In this document: one piece after another, positions 54,617 to 63,434 of the stretch
How the letters are laid out: each line of letters begins with the position of its first letter
Position numbering within the stretch: the stretch's first letter is position 1
Assembly: GCA_934167465.1 (NCBI GenBank)
Contig: CAKPKR010000002.1
Span: forward strand, 186,001-250,000
Source of the DNA: an uncultured Bacilli bacterium
GTDB taxonomy: Bacteria; Bacillota_I; Bacilli_A; RF39; UBA660
Length of the DNA stretch: 64,000 nucleotides
Direction: 5' to 3'
Program-made: the position numbers and the translations under genes
Notes under the pieces: generated by a model
What the model was told of the DNA's origin: nothing
The model's input: only the letters and a program-made list of their open reading frames with translations
Databases searched by the model: none

Positions 54617-55150
54617 CTATTTTCCCTTGTCAATATTATTTTCATCATTTTGCAAATTATATGTATTTCTAATATTAATGTACCCTTTTTTATATTCCAC
54701 ATATCCCTCATCATTTTTTCCATATAGTTTTCCATCAGCTATATTATATGCAATACTTCCTTCTGCATTATCTATACCATATGCTGCATCAATGTATGAA
54801 GCATAAAACATAACTTTATCTTTCATAGTAGAAAAAAATTCATTTACTTTTTCAATATTTGAATCTGGTCCTAAAAAAACATCAATTTCAGAAATATTAT
54901 TAATTTGTAAAATTTTATTAAATTCTTCATTTTCCTTATCAAGTTTATCCATATGAATCATGCCAACTTGATCACCAATTACTAATATTGCAATACAATA
55001 ATGAAGGTGTTGAGTCAATAATATTTTATTACCTGTTTCTATCTTGGCTTCATTAATTCCTACCATAATTTCTTCTTCTTTTAAAATAACATTTTTTCCT
55101 TCAAAAATATTATTGTAATTACCTTTTTCTATATATTCTTTTAATAACAT
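54617..55150 (-). CDS. hypothetical protein, possibly CheD-fold
   Basis: The 177-residue cytosolic protein contains KILLTQHLHYCIAILVIGDQ, VGMIHMD and IDVFLGPDSN. The HxxxC then GMxHxD pattern faintly resembles CheD/cysteine deamidase folds, but the family was not confirmed. The protein is acidic and has no signal peptide. It stands alone after tRNA-Ala. Confidence 0.5.
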   Translation of the reverse strand: MLLKEYIEKGNYNNIFEGKNVILKEEEIMVGINEAKIETGNKILLTQHLHYCIAILVIGDQVGMIHMDKLDKENEEFNKILQINNISEIDVFLGPDSNIEKVNEFFSTMKDKVMFYASYIDAAYGIDNAEGSIAYNIADGKLYGKNDEGYVEYKKGYINIRNTYNLQNDENNIDKGK

Positions 55151-55234
55151 ATCATCACCACCTATATTATATCACAATTTCACACACCCCTAACACATTT
55201 TTGAATATAATAAATTGAAAGGAAGGGGAAATTT

Positions 55235-56209
55235 TTGAAAAAAATTATATTTTTTATAATATGTTTAATATTAATATGTGCTATTATAACTACATCCATA
55301 TTGTTTAAACCAAAAAATGATTTAAAGAAAGTAAAAGTAGCAGAAGTAACACATTCTATTTTTTATGCTCCGCAATATATTGCACATTCATTAGGATATT
55401 TTGAAGATGAGGAATTAGACGTAGAAATTATTTTAACAGCTGGTGCTGACAAAGTAACATCTGCTGTATTATCTGGAGACGTAAATATTGGTTTTTGTGG
55501 AAGTGAGGCCACTATTTATGTATATAATAATGGAGAAGAAGATTATTTAGTCAATTTTGCTGGTTTAACAAAAAGGGATGGAAGTTTCTTAGTATCTAGA
55601 GAAGATATTAAAAACTTTAAAATTGATGATTTGAAAGGAAAACATATAATAGCTGGTCGTAAAGGTGGCATGCCAGCAATGACACTTGAATATGCTATAA
55701 ATCAATCTGGATTAAAAACTGAAGAAATGAAATTCGATACAAGTTATGATTTTTCAGCAACATCAGGCGCATTTATAGGTGGAAACGGAGATTTTGTTGC
55801 CTTATTTGAACCTACAGCTTCAGCTTTAGTTAATCAAGGTTATGGTCATATAGTAGCATCCATAGGTGAATTAGGAGGAATTGTTCCTTATACAACTTAT
55901 AATGCTAAAAAAAGTTATATTAAAAACAATGAAGACATAATAAAAGGATTTACTAAAGCAATTAACAAAGGTCTTGATTATGTTCATAGTCATAGTGCTA
56001 AAGAAATTGCTACTAATATAGCTGCATACTTTCCAGACACATCAATCAATGATTTAGAAAAATTAGTTCAAAATTATATTGATATTGATTCTTGGTTTAA
56101 TACAACTGAAATCACTGAAAAAGATTTTGAACATATTCAAGAAATTATTGATAATGCTGGCGAATTAAATAAAAAAGCACCTTATGATAAACTAATACAC
56201 AACTATTAA
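55235..56209 (+). CDS. ABC transporter substrate-binding protein (NMT1/TauA/SsuA type)
   Basis: The 324-residue protein has an N-terminal hydrophobic export segment and then KVAEVTHSIFYAPQYIAHSLGYFEDEELDVEI, GADKVTSAVLSGDVNIGFCG and DLKGKHIIAGRKGGMPAM, typical of the NMT1/THI5-like fold that binds thiamine precursors, sulfonates or similar nitrogenous ligands. It starts at TTG with GGAAGGGG upstream. It is followed by an ATPase (split) and permease, so it is the binding component of one importer; no lipobox Cys is visible, so it may be anchored by its hydrophobic N-terminus. Confidence 0.85.
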   Translation: MKKIIFFIICLILICAIITTSILFKPKNDLKKVKVAEVTHSIFYAPQYIAHSLGYFEDEELDVEIILTAGADKVTSAVLSGDVNIGFCGSEATIYVYNNGEEDYLVNFAGLTKRDGSFLVSREDIKNFKIDDLKGKHIIAGRKGGMPAMTLEYAINQSGLKTEEMKFDTSYDFSATSGAFIGGNGDFVALFEPTASALVNQGYGHIVASIGELGGIVPYTTYNAKKSYIKNNEDIIKGFTKAINKGLDYVHSHSAKEIATNIAAYFPDTSINDLEKLVQNYIDIDSWFNTTEITEKDFEHIQEIIDNAGELNKKAPYDKLIHNY

Positions 56210-56210
56210 T

Positions 56211-56624
56211 ATGAAATTATTAGATATCAAAAACATAAAGAAAAAATATCATACAAAAAAAGAAGAAATTCTTGCTGTTGATAATTTTTCATATCAATTA
56301 GAACTAGGTGAATTTATATCAATCGTTGGTCCAAGTGGTTGTGGAAAAAGTACAATTCTATCAATATTATCTGGATTAATAGATGATTATGAAGGTGAAA
56401 TAAACACTAATAATGCTAAAATAGGATATATGTTACAGCAAGATAGTTTGTTCGAATTTAGAACTATTTTAAAAAATTGTTTATTAGGACTAGAAATTGA
56501 AAATAAATTAACAGAAGAAAATAAAAAATATGTTTTAGATTTAATAAATAGTTATGGATTAACAGATTTCCTTAATAGCTATCCAGCAAACTTATCAGGT
56601 GGAATGAGGCAAAGAGTTGTTTGA
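56211..56624 (+). pseudogene. ABC transporter ATPase, 5' part, interrupted by element
   Basis: The first 135 residues of an NMT1-type importer ATPase: Walker A GPSGCGKST (near residue 45), Q-loop MLQQDSLF and signature SGGMRQR. The frame then enters the inserted element and stops after two codons (VV). The rest of the gene lies at 63099-63434, preserved in frame, so the gene is disrupted but could be restored by excision. Confidence 0.95.
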
Positions 56625-56650
56625 TTGTTTTAAAGACACTTATAACTATT

Positions 56651-58258
56651 TTATTCAAAATTCCATTTTATTTGGATATTTCTTGTGTTCGTTTCTTTAT
56701 TTATTTTTCCTATATAAATTTTATCTATAAATTCATCAACAATAACGCGATTTAATTTATTAAGAGTTTTATATTTACTAAATAATCTATTATTATTTAA
56801 AGATGATTCTTGTTTTAAAGTGTAAAAATTAATATCATTATTTATTTGTATTATTTGTTTTTTATAAATATCTTCATTTTTATTATAGTCATCCAATAAA
56901 TCTTTAAATTGTTCAGGAGTAATTAATCCATTTACTTTATCTTCATAAAGACTCTTTAAATAATTTTTGTTTTTAGATAATTTACTTTCAAGCTCTAACT
57001 TTTCTTTTTCTAAAGATTTTATTTTATCAGCAAAGCGAGATATATTCTTTTTACTTTCTTCTTGTCTTAAAATTTCTTCATCATAGAACTTTTTGATTTT
57101 TTCATTAATAGCATTTAAAACAATATCTTCTAAAGTATCATATCTCATAGAAGCTTTATTTATACAATCATCATAACCATCACGATTATTAGAGCAAACT
57201 AAATATTCGTGTTTTGATGAATTTTTCTTTCTTAAATAATGACCGCATTCTAAACAAAATACTTTACCTGAAAAGATATGCACCATACCTGTCTTTTTGA
57301 TGGGTTTAGTTCTTTCTTTCATTTCCATTTGAACTTTATTAAATGTTTCTTCATCAATAATAGCTTCGTGCATATTTTCGCGTTTTATCCACTTGCTTTT
57401 ATCTTTATTTATGATTTTATGATTTTTATAACTAACTGTTGTTCTTTTACCTTGTATTAAATGACCTAAATATAGTTCATTTGTTAATATTGTTTTAATA
57501 GCATTTGTAGACCATTTTATTTGTTCTCTAGGTCTATTACTTATTACATTTAATTTTATCCCTTTTTGATATTTATAAAGTGATGGGCAAGGTATATTTT
57601 TACTATTTAAGTGTTTAGCTATCCCAGTAAATCCAAGTCCACTTAAATATAAATCAAAGATATCTTTTACAACTTCACTCGCTATAGGGTCAACAACTAA
57701 TTTATTATTATCTTCTTTAGATACCTCATAACCATAGGAAGCAAAAGGGGAGATAAATTCACCTTGTTTCATTTTAGAATGAAAAGCACTTCTTATATTA
57801 TTTGAAACATCTTCTAAATACCATTCATTTACTAAACCATTTATTTGTCTAGATTTTTTATTACCTGGATTTGAGGTATCAGCATTATCTGATAAACTTA
57901 TAAATCTAACATTCCATTCTATAAATTTATTATGTAAGTATTTTTCTATAATTTCCATATCTCTTGAAAACCTTGATTGACTCTTACATAATACAATATC
58001 AATTTTACCAAGTTCACAATCTCTTATTAATCTTTCAAATTCAGGTCTATAAGTTCCAGCTCCTGATAAATCTTCATCACAATATTCTTCTACTAAAACA
58101 TAATTTGGGTGCTTTGCTATTTCATCTAATAATAAATGTTTTTGATTTTTAATACTTTCGCTATCATCTAATTTATTTTGTTTATCTTTATCTTCATCAG
58201 ATAGTCTATAATAATTACCAACTCTTAATAGTTTACTTTCACTCTCCATTTCATTCAT
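56651..58258 (-). CDS. large serine recombinase (integrase) of the ABC-gene element
   Basis: The 535-residue protein has a resolvase N-terminus (GNYYRLSDEDK, nucleophile Ser20; CKSQSRFSRD), a recombinase domain (GYEVSKEDN, NELYLGHLIQGKRTT) and a Zn ribbon (FCLECGHYL, YLVCSNN, DDC) followed by a coiled coil. It would integrate the element at the CAAAGAGT core. ATG at 58258 has GGAGGTAAT. It ends 34 bp inside the left attachment core. Confidence 0.94.
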   Translation of the reverse strand: MNEMESESKLLRVGNYYRLSDEDKDKQNKLDDSESIKNQKHLLLDEIAKHPNYVLVEEYCDEDLSGAGTYRPEFERLIRDCELGKIDIVLCKSQSRFSRDMEIIEKYLHNKFIEWNVRFISLSDNADTSNPGNKKSRQINGLVNEWYLEDVSNNIRSAFHSKMKQGEFISPFASYGYEVSKEDNNKLVVDPIASEVVKDIFDLYLSGLGFTGIAKHLNSKNIPCPSLYKYQKGIKLNVISNRPREQIKWSTNAIKTILTNELYLGHLIQGKRTTVSYKNHKIINKDKSKWIKRENMHEAIIDEETFNKVQMEMKERTKPIKKTGMVHIFSGKVFCLECGHYLRKKNSSKHEYLVCSNNRDGYDDCINKASMRYDTLEDIVLNAINEKIKKFYDEEILRQEESKKNISRFADKIKSLEKEKLELESKLSKNKNYLKSLYEDKVNGLITPEQFKDLLDDYNKNEDIYKKQIIQINNDINFYTLKQESSLNNNRLFSKYKTLNKLNRVIVDEFIDKIYIGKINKETNTRNIQIKWNFE

Positions 58259-58330
58259 AACTATTACCTCCATTCATAAGGCAATAATTATTAGTTAAGT
58301 TAAACTTATAACCGATATAATTATAGCATT

Positions 58331-58456
58331 TATCCACTATTATTTAAACTCATTTCCATAAACATTATAAGATTAAATAATTTTTTATTAATAATACTTT
58401 TTAATTCTTCATCGGTTAGAGTTGGTTCTATTAAATCAATAACATTATATTTCATA
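58331..58456 (-). CDS. 41-residue small protein within the element
   Basis: A strong ribosome site GGAGG is followed by ATG and a 41-codon frame, MKYNVIDLIEPTLTDEELKS and then a hydrophobic/charged helix. It lies between Rep and recombinase genes. Possibly an excisionase or regulatory peptide; not recognised. Confidence 0.5.
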
Positions 58457-58514
58457 GCAAAGTCCTCCTTATCAAAAGATATGCTTCATTTTAACTTATA
58501 TGAGATATCTCTTA

Positions 58515-59399
58515 TTATTTAGATTTTTTAATATTGTTATAATTTCTATAATTGATGATATTAATTGTTTTACCATCACAATTAGAAATACGAATAGTTT
58601 TTTCATAGGTTAAGATAGCATTATCTACTTTTTCCATAGCTTCTTTTTCAGTTGTTTTATAAATAGTAGGTTTCAATATATTTTTAGAGCATCTATATAT
58701 ACGAAAATTTTTAGGTATAAGGGCTAATCTTTTTCCTTTGACTATAGCTTTAGTAATCCCTTTATTTTTCTTTTGTAAATTTTCAGTTAAATCTAAATCA
58801 GTTAAATATGCTGTAAGATATAAACCAATATTTGAAACACCTTTTAAAGATTTAGTCTTTGTATAACCTAAGCCCCATATTTTAGCTAATTCATCATTTT
58901 TAATAAATGGAGCTTTTGTTTTAAAAATATATAAATTATGTTGATGAAAACTACCTCTTGCTTGGCATTCGGTTGCTGATATATATTCAAAGTCATAAGG
59001 TAGATTTTTACTTTTTAAATAAGTTTTTAATCTTTGATGAAATTTTCTAACATCTTGATAAAGTTGTTTAGAATCAGTCATATTTTCCTTATAGGTTAAA
59101 GTAATAAATAATACTTTTTTATAGTCAGTAATATTAGTATTGATAATATTTCTTAAGTTTCTCATCGTTCTTTTAATTGAAGATTTGTTATCTTTTCTAG
59201 ATTTTGCTTTATGTTCATACTTTTTTACTTCACCTGAACGAATATCAAAATAATTGTCCTTATCTATTTTTCTAATTACACCACCAGTATTATTAATCAT
59301 ATACTTAACTTCGGTTTGATTTCCAGTTTCTTTTACTACAACTTGGCTATCATCATTTAAGCATATTTTAGGGTTATCCTTTAATCGCTCTATCTTCAT
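58515..59399 (-). CDS. HUH-type replication initiator/relaxase (Rep)
   Basis: The 294-residue protein has VLFITLTYKE (motif 1, 97-106), RGSFHQHNLYIF (HUH-type metal site, His152 and His154) and NIGLYLTAYLT with Tyr194 and Tyr198 as likely nicking residues. This is the rolling-circle Rep class found in small plasmids, phages and mobilizable elements (related to MobT-like relaxases). It would nick at an origin, probably the GC-rich inverted repeat just upstream of this gene (59443-59457). Role in both replication and transfer is inferred. Confidence 0.8.
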   Translation of the reverse strand: MKIERLKDNPKICLNDDSQVVVKETGNQTEVKYMINNTGGVIRKIDKDNYFDIRSGEVKKYEHKAKSRKDNKSSIKRTMRNLRNIINTNITDYKKVLFITLTYKENMTDSKQLYQDVRKFHQRLKTYLKSKNLPYDFEYISATECQARGSFHQHNLYIFKTKAPFIKNDELAKIWGLGYTKTKSLKGVSNIGLYLTAYLTDLDLTENLQKKNKGITKAIVKGKRLALIPKNFRIYRCSKNILKPTIYKTTEKEAMEKVDNAILTYEKTIRISNCDGKTINIINYRNYNNIKKSK

Positions 59400-59429
59400 A
59401 AATAATATTAAATGTTTTTGTGTTATAAG

Positions 59430-59497
59430 ATATCAAGTCAAAGCCACCTACGGTGGCGGTGGATCGTACTTGCTTACAGCCGTGCGACCTCACCAAC
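59430..59497. repeat. candidate oriT/double-strand origin
   Basis: Between the Rep gene and the FtsK-like gene lies a GC-rich island in otherwise AT-rich DNA. It contains the perfect inverted repeat GCCACC-TAC-GGTGGC (59443-59457) followed by GGTGG and CGTACTTGC and GCCGTGCGACC. HUH Rep proteins nick at hairpin-forming origins beside their genes. Whether this is a transfer or a replication origin is not decided by sequence. Confidence 0.65.
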
Positions 59498-60700
59498 TTA
59501 TTTATCTTTTCCCATCTTATTACCAATCACATTATTTATTATTTTTTCTTCATCTTCACTATATTTAACAACCCTAACTCTTATTAATTCTGATTTTCCA
59601 TCTTCCCAAAAATAAGCTTCACCTTGCTTATTAATTTCTTTCATTTGTGATTTATAATCTTTAAATAACATTTCTACTTGACTACTACTCATTTGAGAAA
59701 AACCAATTATACTTTTAAAATTTAATCTAGCCCCCTGAAATAGGTCCGAGTATCCACCTTGGTCAATTACAATAACTTTAATTTTTTTGCTAGCTCCCAT
59801 TCTTAATAAACTAGCTACATTATCTTTTACTTCATTTGCTTTATCTTTCTTTAAAGATGCAAGTAAAGTGCTATATTCATCTATTAGTAGTATGATACTG
59901 CTATAGTATGAACTATCTTCACCACTTTTAGCTCTTTCATTCATAATTTCATATACTTTATTTATGCCATCAACAGCTTCAATATAACCATAATAATTTG
60001 CTTTATTTTTAAACTCTAGAAAATCCTCATTTTTATAATCAGATATAAAAATTTCAACTTCTTCGTGTTCGTTTAGTTCTAGGTTCAGAGATACCTTTGC
60101 AATTTTACCTTTTGCATAAAAAGTTTTACCACTTCTTGTACCTCCCACTACTAATTCATGAATAAAATCATCCATAAACTTATCTTCTTCTGATAATTTA
60201 AATTCTTTTAATTTATCAAATATTTTTGGTACACAATAGATATCTATATATTTATTTTTGCCAGGTATTTCTCTCATACTATATATGTTTATATCATAAG
60301 CTCTTTCTAATTCATCATTAAATTCTTCAAACTTTGACTTTGGTATATTTTTACTTATATACCTATAAATAACACCATTTTCTTTATCAGGGTCATTATA
60401 TATTCCTTTTAATTTTGGTATTTCACCATTTCTATTTTTTAATCCTATATCCAACATAATTTTTTTCTCCTTCTTTGAATTGATTGGATTTTTTAACTTA
60501 ATAATTAAAGCAATCAATATTGCTGTTAATGATACAGCTATACCTGTGTTATACACATAGTAAGAAATTGATTTAATTTGTATATTTGCTAACTTATAAA
60601 GATATTCTTTTAAGTGCCATATTAATTGAGCTAATACTATATATAGCTCTACTATAATTATTTTAAATACATTAATTTTACTTAATATTTTTTTAAACAT
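59498..60700 (-). CDS. FtsK/TcpA-like DNA-translocating coupling ATPase
   Basis: The 400-residue protein has two N-terminal TM helices (about 10-30 and 50-68) and an FtsK-type ATPase with Walker A GGTRSGKT (186-193) and Walker B LLIDEY (271-276). It resembles the coupling proteins TcpA/ConQ encoded in small ICEs and mobilizable elements, which pump DNA from the relaxosome. The presence of this plus a HUH Rep suggests transfer capability, possibly using a helper secretion channel. Confidence 0.88.
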   Translation of the reverse strand: MFKKILSKINVFKIIIVELYIVLAQLIWHLKEYLYKLANIQIKSISYYVYNTGIAVSLTAILIALIIKLKNPINSKKEKKIMLDIGLKNRNGEIPKLKGIYNDPDKENGVIYRYISKNIPKSKFEEFNDELERAYDINIYSMREIPGKNKYIDIYCVPKIFDKLKEFKLSEEDKFMDDFIHELVVGGTRSGKTFYAKGKIAKVSLNLELNEHEEVEIFISDYKNEDFLEFKNKANYYGYIEAVDGINKVYEIMNERAKSGEDSSYYSSIILLIDEYSTLLASLKKDKANEVKDNVASLLRMGASKKIKVIVIDQGGYSDLFQGARLNFKSIIGFSQMSSSQVEMLFKDYKSQMKEINKQGEAYFWEDGKSELIRVRVVKYSEDEEKIINNVIGNKMGKDK

Positions 60701-60755
60701 AGTATATTTCTCCTTTATCTTTTTCCCTATCTAGAGGGAAGAGAGAAAAATCTCT

Positions 60756-61070
60756 CTAGTCTTTTAATTCCGCAATGCTTGTAGCTGTTGCTGTAAAGTT
60801 CAATTGATTATTCATTAAGTATGGTTTTATAACTAAATCTGTAAGTGATACATACACAACATCTTTACCATCTAAACTAATTAATTGTTTACCGGGTATT
60901 TTAACATTAATATGAAGCATCTTACGGTCTATGCAAACTATATCGTAGCTATATATTGTCTCATCAGTTTTAACTCCATCTTTATAGACAGCTTTTTCTA
61001 CGACATCTACACATACTAGATTTTCACCAATTGTAGCTTTCGCATCAATTACTAAATCTCTTATGTTCAT
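60756..61070 (-). CDS. small ICE-type protein (YdcP/DUF961-like)
   Basis: The 104-residue beta-rich protein has RDLVIDAKATIGENLVCVDV, YSYDIVCIDRKMLHINVKIPG and VVYVSLTDLVIKPYLMNN. Its position just before the FtsK-like gene and its length fit the DUF961-type proteins (YdcP in ICEBs1; Orf22/23 in Tn916) that accompany conjugative coupling proteins. Assignment by context and weak pattern. Confidence 0.6.
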   Translation of the reverse strand: MNIRDLVIDAKATIGENLVCVDVVEKAVYKDGVKTDETIYSYDIVCIDRKMLHINVKIPGKQLISLDGKDVVYVSLTDLVIKPYLMNNQLNFTATATSIAELKD

Positions 61071-61124
61071 AGCAATTCCTCCTTTAGCTTTTTTATGTGA
61101 TAATTATGGCCATTTCAAAATCAC

Positions 61125-61178
61125 AAGTTCAGTATATACTATTTAATTTATTTTGACCCGGACGAAAACTGTCCGATT
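61125..61178 (-). promoter_or_regulatory. element operon promoter with CGGAC/GTCCG operator
   Basis: A TATACT -10 lies about 61130-61136 on the minus strand with a weak -35 (GGGTCA). The inverted repeat CGGAC-N7-GTCCG (about 61158-61174) is just upstream. It would control the transfer genes, perhaps through the regulator encoded next to it. Confidence 0.55.
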
Positions 61179-61189
61179 AAATAAAACAA

Positions 61190-61226
61190 AAAAGCACATT
61201 CATTTTATTGAATGCACTTTACTTTT
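61190..61226 (-). terminator. terminator after the regulator gene
   Basis: AAGTGCATTCA-loop-TGAATGTGCTT followed by T6 on the minus strand, at the stop codon of the regulator gene. Confidence 0.75.
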
Positions 61227-61638
61227 ATGAACCAATACTTTCCATATAATCATCATAATCAAATATTCTTTCACGATAAAGTTCGTTATTAGAGTTAACA
61301 AATTCCATAAATTTTTTATCCTCAAGATTATTAATAGGATTTAAATACATCCCTGATTTTGAGATTAGTATAAAACTATTAACTAAATCTAAACCAAGGG
61401 CAATACAAATTCTTTTTAGCATTTCTTTGTTCTTTATTGGACTTTTAATTTCATCGTGTCTATAGCGATATAAAATTCTATCATCAATATCACTATAATC
61501 TACTAAATCTTTTAAAAGCCAATTATTTCCCTCTAAAAACTCATCGATTAATTTAATTTTTGATAATTGATATTGTGGTTCTGCGGATATTTGTCCTATC
61601 AATAGGATTCCCTCATAATATCCATTGCCCGTAATCAT
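61225..61638 (-). CDS. putative XRE-like regulator of the element
   Basis: The 137-residue protein contains KLIDEFLEGNNWLLKDLVDYSDIDDRILYRYRHDE and LKRICIALGLDLVNSFILIS, a helix-turn-helix-like region with the I..ALGL pattern of XRE-family domains. It sits opposite the operator. The chosen ATG lacks a good ribosome site. Just upstream, AAAGGTGG precedes an ATG in another frame that reads 12 codons to a stop, and the present frame continues open upstream (PKIRIDEKARAS), so an N-terminal frameshift may exist. Confidence 0.5.
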   Translation of the reverse strand: MITGNGYYEGILLIGQISAEPQYQLSKIKLIDEFLEGNNWLLKDLVDYSDIDDRILYRYRHDEIKSPIKNKEMLKRICIALGLDLVNSFILISKSGMYLNPINNLEDKKFMEFVNSNNELYRERIFDYDDYMESIGS

Positions 61639-61821
61639 AGATGCTCGGGCTTTTTCATCTATACGAATTTTTGGTGTAGTCTCTATATAACATACTTACA
61701 CCACCTTTCGTTTTATTTGCAAATATTCCATTTGCATTAGGTATTCTATACTTGTTTTTTTAATATGTCAATAAAATTGCATATAAAAAATCTTAGCAAA
61801 TTATATTACTAAGATTATATT

Positions 61822-62979
61822 TTATGTTCTTTTTAATTTCATTTCTAATATTTTACTATTTATTTCTGGATTTGCAGTATAACAATCATAAAAATTAGCA
61901 TCATTGTATCTATTACTAGAATCAAAATAACCACTATTAACCCTAAAATTTGAATCTGATAGATTATAGTATGCTTTTGTTAATGCAATTTTATCAACTT
62001 CATCGGTTGTTTCTTTTAACAATGTTGGAATATGTTCACCTGATAAAATTAAAATTTCATATTTAGCCGTTTTGCATTGTTCTATTAATAATGGTTTAAA
62101 TCTAGAATTTGTTTTTTTGATTTCTTCAAGTTCTTTTTCAAGATTTTCTAATAATTCTTTCTTTTTCTCATCAGATAAATATTTTGGATTTCCTACTTTT
62201 ACCTTTTGACCTTCATATGTTTGAGCATCCAACATATGTGCTTTTGCTAGAGCTATTCTTAATTCAGTAAATTCATATTCATCATCATAAAATTGTTCTT
62301 CTGCTTTATCTAAATAATCTTCCGCTAATATATCTGGTTCTGGCCTTAAACTTCTTCTATAATTTTGTTGTTGGATGATAACCTGTAATAGTGGCCAATC
62401 TTCTTTTGTGAATTCTTCTAATAGTATTCCACGTTGTTTTGCACACAAAACTAAAAATTCAAATTCTTCTTTGCTTAATGGATAATCTTTTGTTGTAGCA
62501 CCACAATATACACATTTTAATTCATTTCCTTCTACAACAAAACTATGGCTTTCTAAGCAATGTTCACTATAACATTCACTATTAAAACAATCAAAGGTTA
62601 TGTCTTCATTAATTATCTCTCTTCTTCTTTCTTCTAAAGTATTTATTCCTCCTATAACTTTTAAATATTCATGTAAGTCATCATATAAATCTTCAAATTT
62701 TGATTTTAATGAATATAAGTCTATGCCAAAGTAAGCTTGTTCTTTATCTCTTAAAATAGCATTTTTAATCATTGTATAAATAACATACTTTTCTTTAAAT
62801 GTTAAATCACTAGGATTATTTTTTTCAGTAGAATTAATTAAATCATCATACTGTTTCTTTTTTAATTTTAATGCTTCAATATTTTTTTTAATTTTGTTAT
62901 ATTCTTCCATATAATCTTTTAGTGTTCCATTTTGATTGCCAAAAAAGTCTGTATTCACAAAACCATTTATATTTTTCAT
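61822..62979 (-). CDS. large cargo protein with zinc ribbon, unknown
   Basis: The 385-residue protein is mostly helical, with an N-terminal coiled coil (NKIKKNIEALKLKKKQYDDL) and a Cys-rich middle: CFNSECYSEHC and LKCVYCGATTKDYPLS, likely a zinc ribbon. ATG has GGAGGG. It lies at the far right end of the element, separate from transfer genes, so it is probably cargo. Function not recognised. Confidence 0.6.
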   Translation of the reverse strand: MKNINGFVNTDFFGNQNGTLKDYMEEYNKIKKNIEALKLKKKQYDDLINSTEKNNPSDLTFKEKYVIYTMIKNAILRDKEQAYFGIDLYSLKSKFEDLYDDLHEYLKVIGGINTLEERRREIINEDITFDCFNSECYSEHCLESHSFVVEGNELKCVYCGATTKDYPLSKEEFEFLVLCAKQRGILLEEFTKEDWPLLQVIIQQQNYRRSLRPEPDILAEDYLDKAEEQFYDDEYEFTELRIALAKAHMLDAQTYEGQKVKVGNPKYLSDEKKKELLENLEKELEEIKKTNSRFKPLLIEQCKTAKYEILILSGEHIPTLLKETTDEVDKIALTKAYYNLSDSNFRVNSGYFDSSNRYNDANFYDCYTANPEINSKILEMKLKRT

Positions 62980-63098
62980 AAAGTAAACCCTCCTTAATTA
63001 CTAGTATTATATCATTTTTTTAGATTATTTCCTATTATTTTTGATTATAAGCTTAACTTCTAATAATTAATACCTTGTGTCGTCGCTACATTCAAAGA

Positions 63099-63434
63099 GT
63101 AGCACTTATCAGAACTCTAGCCACTAAACCTGATATTTTGCTTTTGGATGAGCCATTTAGTGCCTTAGACTATCAAACAAGATTAGTCGTTTCTGATGAT
63201 GTATATAAAATTTTAAAAAAAGAAGGAAAAACTGCTATAATGGTAACACACGATTTAGCTGAAGCCATTTCGATGTCCGATAAAATAATAGTATTATCAA
63301 AAAGACCAAGTAAAATTAAAAATATTTATGATATTAAATTAGATAATAAAAGTACACCAATAGAAAATAGAAAAGACCCAAAATTCTCATATTATTATGA
63401 TTTAATATGGAAGGATATTGATCATCATGTTTAG
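63099..63434 (+). pseudogene. ABC transporter ATPase, 3' part, beyond the element
   Basis: The last ~111 residues of the ATPase begun at 56211: VALIRTLATKPDILLLDEPFSALD (Walker B and D-loop), TAIMVTHDLAEAIS (H-loop), IVLSKRP. The frame is preserved across the insertion core. Together with the 5' part it gives a full-length ATPase of about 246 residues. An in-frame ATG at 63075, inside the element, could yield a truncated N-terminally deleted protein; no function expected without Walker A. Confidence 0.94.

Larger units (their letters stand above)
56610..63100. mobile_element. ~6.5 kb integrative element in the ABC ATPase gene (attL/attR core CAAAGAGT)
   Basis: The 8 bp CAAAGAGT occurs at both junctions (56610-56617 and 63093-63100). 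Joining the flanks gives CAA-AGA-GTA-GCA-CTT, restoring MRQRVALIRT. The element carries a large serine recombinase next to its left end, a small ORF, a HUH Rep/relaxase, an FtsK/TcpA-like ATPase, a small conserved ICE-type protein, a regulator and a 385-residue zinc-ribbon protein. Joining its own ends gives GTGTC at one side and GACAC at the other of the core, as an attP with inverted arms. All its genes run opposite to the host gene. Confidence 0.93.
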
